NCBI GenBank assembly: GCA_030153205.1
Contig: JASLHV010000154.1
Span: 1-12,263 of the forward strand
Origin: Roseiarcus sp.
GTDB taxonomy: Bacteria > Pseudomonadota > Alphaproteobacteria > Rhizobiales > Beijerinckiaceae
Direction: 5' to 3'
DNA length: 12,263 nt
Shown here piece after piece: positions 7,546-12,263 of this stretch (positions within the stretch are counted from its first letter, which is position 1; the number at the start of each line of letters is the position of its first letter). The position numbers were made by a program, and so were the translations under genes. The notes beneath the pieces were generated by a model that worked only from the letters and a program-made list of their open reading frames with translations, did not search any database and was not told the DNA's origin.

Positions 7546-7568
7546 ATAAATCAGCCGCCCTGAATTAT
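7546..7568. promoter_or_regulatory. 23-bp palindrome, candidate regulator operator
   Basis: Half-sites ATAAATCAG and CTGAATTAT are separated by CCGCC. Eight of nine positions pair; only A7550/A7564 fails. The centre is 7557. It lies in the frcB-regulator intergenic region, squeezed between a TTGACT facing left (7544-7539) and a TTGACA facing right (7568-7573), so a bound dimer would block both promoters. AT-rich arms are also seen in sites of ROK repressors such as NagC and Mlc, but this exact motif is not one I know. The ROK regulator encoded next door is the obvious candidate ligand. Confidence 0.55.
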
Positions 7569-7596
7569 TGACACCGGCGCCGACGGCGCCCATTGT
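7568..7596 (+). promoter_or_regulatory. Candidate promoter of the regulator-zwf-pgl operon
   Basis: A perfect TTGACA (7568-7573), 17-base spacer and CATTGT (7591-7596), a weak -10 with three of six consensus bases. The spacer contains the dyad GGCGCC-gac-GGCGCC (7576-7590). Transcription would start near 7603, leaving about 93 bases of leader before the ATG at 7696. Confidence 0.4.
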
Positions 7597-7614
7597 TTGG
7601 GCGAAGCGCGTCGG

Positions 7615-7633
7615 CATGGACTTCCCGTCCATG
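7615..7633. repeat. Inverted repeat in the regulator leader
   Basis: CATGGAC (7615-7621), spacer TTCCC, GTCCATG (7627-7633) is a perfect 7-bp dyad. A second, overlapping dyad GCGCG-N8-CGCGC follows at 7634-7651. They could be an additional operator just after the start of transcription or an mRNA stem-loop. The remaining sequence up to 7695 shows no coding character and no other structure. Confidence 0.35.
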
Positions 7634-7695
7634 GCGCGCTGGTCAACGCGCATGGGCGTTGTTCAATCTGCGCGCGTCGTCGAGAAAGATCAGTC

Positions 7696-8958
7696 ATGGC
7701 TTTTGGCGAAGCGGAAGTCATTGAAACAGGTTCTTCGGCGCCCATGATTGGAGGCGCCAATCAGACTGGCGTGCGCCTCTACAACGAACGCCTGATCCTG
7801 TCCTTGATGCGGCGGCGGCGGCATCTCTCGAAAATTGAAGTCTCGCGTCAGACGGGCCTTTCGGTACAAACCGCTTCAGCCATCGTCAATCAACTTCAAG
7901 CTGACGGCCTGCTCAGACGCGAGGCGCCGCAGCGCGGCAAAGTCGGGCAACCGACCGTACCTTTCTCCCTCGATCCGGAAGGCGCCTTCTCGCTAGGTCT
8001 CAAGATCGGTCGACGAAGCTGCAATCTCGTACTGATCGATTTCGTCGGCGCGATCCGCGAAAGCGCGAGTGAGACATTCGCTTATCCGCAACCGAACGCG
8101 GTACTCGACTTTGTCAACCGCGCGTTGCCAACGCTGACCTCACGCTTGACCATGCGCCAGCGCGGCCGACTGACCGGTCTCGGCGTCGCGACGCCCTTCT
8201 ACCTTTGGAATTGGGGCGCGGAGGCTGGCGCGCCAGCAGGCGCGATGGATGTATGGCGAGGATTCGACATCCAGGCCGAAATCGCCGCCCTCTGTCCTGT
8301 CCCCGTGACATTGTGCAACGACGCGTCCTCGGCTTGCGCCGCCGAATTCTTCTTCGGCGAAGGCTGGCGCCACCATGATTTCCTCTATTTCTTCGTTGGT
8401 TCTTTCATCGGCGGCGGGGTTGTCATTGACGGCGCATTGTTCACCGGCCGGACGGGTTCAGCCGGCGCGCTTGGCCCCATTCCGATTATGCAGATTGATG
8501 AAAAAGGTCATCTCGTCGCGCGACAGTTGATTCATTGCGCGTCGATCTATCGTCTCGAGGAGCGATTGCGCGGCGCCGGACGCGATCCTTCCTCCATCTG
8601 GCGCACGCCGGAAGAATGGGAAGATTTCTCCAACCATCTTGACGAGTGGATTGAAGAAACCGCGCATGCCCTCGCTTTTGCCTGTTTGGCCGCCATTTCG
8701 GTGATCGATTTCGAGGCGATCGTGATCGATGGAGCCATTCCGGCCGCCGTACGCTCTCGGCTCGTGATGCGCGTTGCTGAGATTTATGAAAAACAGGACC
8801 GTCGCGGCCTCGTCGACGCGACGATCCGCGCGGGCTCGATAGGGGCCAATGCGCGAGCGCTCGGCGGCGCGGCTTTGCCGCTCATCGCAAATTTTGCGCG
8901 TGACAGAGAAGTGTTGTTTAAGGAGCCGCCGAATGGCCCTTTAAGCAAAACTTCTTAA
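7696..8958 (+). CDS. ROK-family transcriptional regulator (FrcR-like)
   Basis: Predicted sugar-responsive DNA-binding regulator, 420 aa, cytoplasmic. An N-terminal winged helix-turn-helix (about 28-75; NERLILSLMRRR, then SKIEVSRQTGLSVQTASAIVNQL) is fused to a ROK sugar-kinase-like domain (about 97-390). Kinase features are eroded: the phosphate loop reads LGLKIGRRS instead of a DIGGT-type sequence, although the catalytic-type Asn-Asp (208-209, TLCNDASSACAAE) remains. The zinc motif CxCGxxGC of NagC/Mlc is absent where expected after GSAGALGPIPI. It is therefore a sensor, not a kinase. A longer TTG start at 7597 has no ribosome binding site and would lie at the predicted -10, so the ATG at 7696 is preferred despite a weak GAGAAAG; 7744 is another possibility. 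It diverges from frcB, like frcR beside frcBCA in Sinorhizobium, and is 13 bp from zwf, so probably autoregulated and co-transcribed with it. Confidence 0.9.
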   Translation: MAFGEAEVIETGSSAPMIGGANQTGVRLYNERLILSLMRRRRHLSKIEVSRQTGLSVQTASAIVNQLQADGLLRREAPQRGKVGQPTVPFSLDPEGAFSLGLKIGRRSCNLVLIDFVGAIRESASETFAYPQPNAVLDFVNRALPTLTSRLTMRQRGRLTGLGVATPFYLWNWGAEAGAPAGAMDVWRGFDIQAEIAALCPVPVTLCNDASSACAAEFFFGEGWRHHDFLYFFVGSFIGGGVVIDGALFTGRTGSAGALGPIPIMQIDEKGHLVARQLIHCASIYRLEERLRGAGRDPSSIWRTPEEWEDFSNHLDEWIEETAHALAFACLAAISVIDFEAIVIDGAIPAAVRSRLVMRVAEIYEKQDRRGLVDATIRAGSIGANARALGGAALPLIANFARDREVLFKEPPNGPLSKTS

Positions 8959-8971
8959 CCGAGAGGCGCCG

Positions 8972-10447
8972 ATGACATCGCGCATCATAAAAGTCGACCC
9001 ATTCGACCTCGTCGTTTTCGGCGGCACGGGCGATCTCGCCCATCGCAAGCTTTTTCCAGCGCTTTTTCATCGCGACAATGATGAACAATTCACAGAGCAA
9101 ACCAAGATCATCGGCGTTTCGCGCCGCGCCCTCAGTTCGGATGAATACCGCGCGACCGTCAAAGACGCGTTGATGAAATTTGGGGGGGTGAAGGACGGCT
9201 CCGAAGCCGCCATTGAACGTTTCCTCAAACGTATCGAATATGTGTCGGTCGACGCCACGGGCGACGCCGGTTGGGATAAGCTCAAAGCGCAGCTCGACGG
9301 CGAAGATAAGGTGCGCGCATTTTATCTCGCGACTAGTCCCGATCTTTTCGGTCCTATCGCCAAAAAGCTGAAGGCCAATGGTTTGGTGACGCCGATGGCG
9401 CGGATCATTGTCGAAAAGCCGATCGGCAAAGATGCAGCGAGCGCCGACGCCATCAATGATGAGCTGGGCTCGGTTTTTCTCGAACGGAACATCTTCCGTA
9501 TCGACCATTATTTGGGAAAAGAGACGGTTCAGAATTTGATGGCGTTGCGCTTCGCCAATGCCCTCTTCGAGCCTTTATGGAACAGTGCGCATATCGACCA
9601 TGTGCAAATCACGGTCGCGGAGACGCTCGGCGTCGAGGGACGCGGCGCCTATTACGACGAGTCAGGCGCGCTGCGCGATATGACGCAGAACCACATGCTG
9701 CAATTGCTTTGCCTTGTCGCCATGGAGCCGCCGCGCTCGATGGACGCGGACGCGCTTCGGGACGAAAAGCTGAAAGTTTTAAAGTCGCTGGAGCCCATCA
9801 CGTCGGCGAATGCGGCGACGGTGACAGTGCGCGGTCAATATCGCGCCGGCGTCGCCGAAGCGAAGGCCGTGCCTTCCTATCTCGAAGACATCGGCAAAGA
9901 CGCCAGCGACACAGAGACTTTTGTTGCACTGAAGATCGGCGTCGCCAATTGGCGATGGGCGGGCGTGCCCTTCTATTTACGCACCGGCAAGCGATTGCCG
10001 CAGCGCTTTTCCGAAATTGTCGTTGGTTTCCGGCGCATCCCGCACGCCATCTTCGAGTCCAATTCGGACGGCATACCGGCGAACCGTCTCGTCATACGCG
10101 TGCAGCCGGACGAGGGCATCAAGCTTTGGCTGATGATCAAGGAGCCGGGCGCCGGGGGCATGCGTCTCAAACACGTGCCGCTCGATATGAGCTTCGCTGA
10201 GGCTTTCGCAGGGCTCTCGATCGACGCGTATGAGAGATTGCTCATGGACGTCGTGCGCGGCAACGCTACATTGTTCATGCGCCGCGATGAAGTTGAGGCC
10301 GCCTGGCGCTTCATCGATCCGATCCGCGAAGCCTGGGCGCAATTGCGCGAACCGCCGCGACCCTATGCCGCGGGCGCGTGGGGCCCCGCCGCAGCGATCG
10401 CTTTGATAGAGCGCGACGGCCGCACTTGGAATGAGGAGTTCGAATGA
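8972..10447 (+). CDS. zwf: Glucose-6-phosphate 1-dehydrogenase
   Basis: Oxidises glucose 6-phosphate to 6-phosphogluconolactone with NADP+ (or NAD+), the first step of the oxidative pentose-phosphate and Entner-Doudoroff routes; cytoplasmic. The protein has 491 aa, the normal family length. The cofactor loop VVFGGTGDLAHRKLFPAL lies at about 14-31, IVEKPIG with Lys149 near 146-152, and the active-site signature RIDHYLGKE at 176-184, including His179 and Lys183. The ATG at 8972 has GAGAGG 6 bases upstream. It starts 13 bp after the regulator stop and its TGA overlaps the pgl ATG (ATGA), so regulator, zwf and pgl are very likely one transcript. A run of seven G at 9182-9188 sits within the coding sequence without disturbing the frame. 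Confidence 0.98.
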   Translation: MTSRIIKVDPFDLVVFGGTGDLAHRKLFPALFHRDNDEQFTEQTKIIGVSRRALSSDEYRATVKDALMKFGGVKDGSEAAIERFLKRIEYVSVDATGDAGWDKLKAQLDGEDKVRAFYLATSPDLFGPIAKKLKANGLVTPMARIIVEKPIGKDAASADAINDELGSVFLERNIFRIDHYLGKETVQNLMALRFANALFEPLWNSAHIDHVQITVAETLGVEGRGAYYDESGALRDMTQNHMLQLLCLVAMEPPRSMDADALRDEKLKVLKSLEPITSANAATVTVRGQYRAGVAEAKAVPSYLEDIGKDASDTETFVALKIGVANWRWAGVPFYLRTGKRLPQRFSEIVVGFRRIPHAIFESNSDGIPANRLVIRVQPDEGIKLWLMIKEPGAGGMRLKHVPLDMSFAEAFAGLSIDAYERLLMDVVRGNATLFMRRDEVEAAWRFIDPIREAWAQLREPPRPYAAGAWGPAAAIALIERDGRTWNEEFE

Positions 10448-11172
10448 CCGCTCTAGCCGCTGCCACCGTCTCCGCCGCTACTTTTGCGCGGCGCGATTTC
10501 TCCAGTAGCGAAAGCCTTGCCGAGGCTTTCGCCGACTGGACAGCCGCTTTGCTGAGCAACGCCGTCGCGGCGCATGGCGCAGCCACGTTCATCGTCTCTG
10601 GCGGCACGACGCCGAAACGTTATTTCGCCGCGCTCTCGCATCGCGATATCGATTGGGGCCGAGTCAATGTCACACTCGCCGACGAGCGACGGGTGGCCGA
10701 CGATAATCCGCGCTCTAACGCGAAACTAGTGCGCGAAACGCTCCTACAAAGTCGCGCGGCCGTGGCGCGGTTCATTCAGCTCGCGGATGTTCGGCTTTCG
10801 CCGGATCAAGAGCTTGCCGCCGCCCAAGCGCGTATCGCCGACCTGCCCTCTCCCGCCGACCTCGTCGTACTTGGCATGGGCGACGACGGGCATACGGCAT
10901 CATGGTTCCCCAAGGGTGATCGTTTGGAGGAGGCGATGAATCCTGGCGAACGCGCGCTCGTCCTTCCGATCGTCGCGCCCGCCGCGCCAGAGCCGCGGCT
11001 GACTTTGACGGCTCGCGTCATTTTACGCGCGACAGCGATCGCCCTCCATATCGAGGGAGAGGGTAAACGCGCTGTACTTGCCAAGGCCCTCGGCGACGGG
11101 CCGGCGGTTGATATGCCGATTCGCACGGTCTTGCGCGAGGCTGCTGACAGGCTGACGATTTTTGAGGCTTGA
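10444..11172 (+). CDS. pgl: 6-phosphogluconolactonase
   Basis: Hydrolyses 6-phosphogluconolactone to 6-phosphogluconate, the step after Zwf; cytoplasmic. The protein has 242 aa, the usual size of the DevB/SOL-type enzyme (glucosamine-6-phosphate isomerase fold). Conserved blocks are FIVSGGTTPKRYF (49-61), LADERRV (78-84) and the catalytic-site signature LGMGDDGHTASWFP (143-156). The ATG lies inside the zwf stop as ATGA and has GAGGAG 6 bases before it, so translation is coupled to zwf. In many Hyphomicrobiales the next gene is edd; here it is a DUF72 gene instead. Confidence 0.97.
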   Translation: MTALAAATVSAATFARRDFSSSESLAEAFADWTAALLSNAVAAHGAATFIVSGGTTPKRYFAALSHRDIDWGRVNVTLADERRVADDNPRSNAKLVRETLLQSRAAVARFIQLADVRLSPDQELAAAQARIADLPSPADLVVLGMGDDGHTASWFPKGDRLEEAMNPGERALVLPIVAPAAPEPRLTLTARVILRATAIALHIEGEGKRAVLAKALGDGPAVDMPIRTVLREAADRLTIFEA

Positions 11173-11199
11173 GAGCGCCCGAGATAAGGGGAGACCGCA

Positions 11200-12009
11200 G
11201 TGACCAAAGCCCCATCGTCGCGCATTCGCATCGGCATCGGCGGATGGACGTACGAGCCCTGGCGCGGCGCCTTCTATCCAGACGGGCTCGCGCAGAAACG
11301 CGAGCTCGAATACGCTAGCCGCAAGCTGAACTCGATCGAGATCAACGGGACGTATTACGGCTCGCAGAAGCCGGAAAGCTTCGCCAAATGGCGCGATGAG
11401 ACGCCAGACGATTTTGCTTTCGCGGTCAAAGGGCCGCGCTTCGCCACGAACCGGCGCGTTTTAGCGGAATCTGGCGAGTCGATTGAACGTTTTTTTTCAA
11501 GTGGCGTGACCTCGCTGAGGGAAAAACTGGGCCCGATCAATTGGCAATTCATGGCGACGAAGAGATTCGACCCCGTGGATTTCGAGGCCTTTCTCAAACT
11601 GCTGCCGAAGACGGTGGATGGAGTTGCGCTGCGTCACGCCGTCGAAGTAAGGCACGAAAGCTTTCGTTCGCCTGAGTTTATCGCGATGGCGCGATCCTAT
11701 GGCGTCGCGGTGATTATTGCGGCCGATAGCGATTATCCGCAAATCGCCGACGTCACCGCGCCTTTCGTCTATCTCCGCATCATGGGGACGAGCGAAAAGG
11801 AGAAGATCGGCTATTCCGCCAAGACGCTCGACCTCTGGGCAAAACGCGCCCAAGAATGGCGCGCCGGCGACGCGCCTGAAGGGATGAAGACCGTCGGCGA
11901 TCATCAAAAGGAAAAGACCGGACGCGACGTCTTCCTTTATGTCATCAGCGGCTTCAAGGAGCGCAATCCAGCGGCGGCGATGGCGTTGACGGAGAGAATT
12001 CGCGCGTAG
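11200..12009 (+). CDS. DUF72 family protein, function unknown
   Basis: Member of the DUF72 (YecE-type) family, predicted TIM-barrel-like fold, 269 aa, no signal peptide. The family signature is clear: RIGIGGWTYEPWRGAFYPDGL at the N-terminus, then SIEINGTYYG and FAVKGPRFATN, with VEVRHESF and FVYLRIMG further on. No biochemical activity is firmly established for the family as far as I know. The GTG start at 11200 is chosen because AAGGGGAG lies 6 bases upstream. It follows pgl after 27 bp on the same strand without any terminator-like structure, so it is probably the last gene of the regulator-zwf-pgl operon. A run of eight T at 11490-11497 codes for Arg-Phe-Phe and is unusual in this GC-rich gene. 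The gene converges with purB, 29 bp apart, with no clear intrinsic terminator between. Confidence 0.9.
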   Translation: MTKAPSSRIRIGIGGWTYEPWRGAFYPDGLAQKRELEYASRKLNSIEINGTYYGSQKPESFAKWRDETPDDFAFAVKGPRFATNRRVLAESGESIERFFSSGVTSLREKLGPINWQFMATKRFDPVDFEAFLKLLPKTVDGVALRHAVEVRHESFRSPEFIAMARSYGVAVIIAADSDYPQIADVTAPFVYLRIMGTSEKEKIGYSAKTLDLWAKRAQEWRAGDAPEGMKTVGDHQKEKTGRDVFLYVISGFKERNPAAAMALTERIRA

Positions 12010-12038
12010 GTACGAGGCGACGCTGCGCACTGCAACGG

Positions 12039-12263
12039 TCAAGCGTGTCCAAACACGCGCTCAAAAATCGTATCGACATGCTTCAAGTGGTAGCCGAGAT
12101 CGAATAGGTCCTCGAGCTCAGTCGGCGACAACGAGCGCGCCACGTCCTTGTCCGCTTTCAACAGCGTCAGAAAATCCCCCTCCCCTCGCCAGACCGGCAT
12201 GGCGTTGCGCTGAACGTAGAGATAGGCGTTCTCGCGACTGACGCCTTTCTGGGTCAGCGCGAG
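12039..12263 (-). CDS. purB: Adenylosuccinate lyase, C-terminal end
   Basis: The last 74 codons of a minus-strand gene whose start lies beyond the window edge; the stop TGA is at 12041-12039. The residues LALTQKGVSRENAYLYVQRNAM, then DFLTLLKADKDV and LFDLGYHLKHVDTIFERVFG, are the typical C-terminal domain of PurB. The enzyme releases fumarate from SAICAR and adenylosuccinate in purine synthesis; its catalytic residues are upstream and not visible here. A small perfect dyad GCGTGT-ccaa-ACACGC (12043-12058) sits in the last codons and might help end transcription, but it has no T-run. Confidence 0.93.
   Translation of the reverse strand, partial: LALTQKGVSRENAYLYVQRNAMPVWRGEGDFLTLLKADKDVARSLSPTELEDLFDLGYHLKHVDTIFERVFGHA

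Noticed and set aside
7597..7695. TTG-initiated N-terminal extension of the ROK regulator
   Set aside because: No ribosome binding site, unlike protein sequence, and overlap with the proposed -10 region and inverted repeats.
9182..9188. G7 run in zwf as a programmed frameshift or phase-variable site
   Set aside because: The frame is intact with conserved zwf sequence on both sides, and a single G7 in GC-rich DNA is not exceptional.
8918..9508. A 196-codon minus-strand frame opposite the start of zwf
   Set aside because: It is antisense to the highly conserved zwf cofactor and active-site coding region and shows no family motif.

Overview
The window looks like ordinary chromosomal DNA from an alphaproteobacterium, most likely of the order Hyphomicrobiales (Rhizobiales). 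This rests on even, GC-rich codon use throughout, on a sugar transporter that matches from memory the rhizobial FrcB/FrcC/FrcA set, on the Zwf-Pgl pair of the Entner-Doudoroff/pentose-phosphate entry, and on an IspG with an alphaproteobacterial-type insertion between its iron-sulfur cysteines. Genus cannot be fixed from sequence alone. I see no phage, transposon, CRISPR, tRNA or rRNA.

Layout: (1) 1-1110, + strand, 3' part of ispG (isoprenoid MEP pathway), cut by the window edge. (2) 1309-2172, + strand, a stand-alone alpha/beta hydrolase, which converges with (3) a minus-strand operon read right to left: frcB-like binding protein (7398-6370), frcC-like permease (6252-5164), frcA-like ATPase (5167-4388), an aldo/keto reductase (4246-3212) and a Gfo/Idh/MocA oxidoreductase (3187-2183). 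(4) 7399-7695, a 297-bp divergent control region. (5) A plus-strand operon: ROK-family regulator (7696-8958), zwf (8972-10447), pgl (10444-11172) and a DUF72 gene (11200-12009). (6) 12039-12263, minus strand, the 3' end of purB, cut by the window edge.

The two divergent operons make a coherent sugar module. An ABC importer of the fructose/ribose type brings in sugar, two NAD(P)-dependent oxidoreductases may oxidise or interconvert it, and the other arm holds the regulator together with the two enzymes that turn glucose 6-phosphate into 6-phosphogluconate. No sugar kinase and no edd/eda is present, so phosphorylation and the later Entner-Doudoroff steps must be encoded elsewhere.

The most informative non-coding structure is a 23-bp imperfect palindrome at 7546-7568, lying between two outward-facing TTGAC-type -35 elements, the expected place for the regulator's operator. 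The frcB-frcC gap carries two inverted repeats that could set the ratio of binding protein to membrane components. I found no clear candidate for a wholly new biological system. The points worth a second look concern the regulatory logic and the unassigned oxidoreductase pair.
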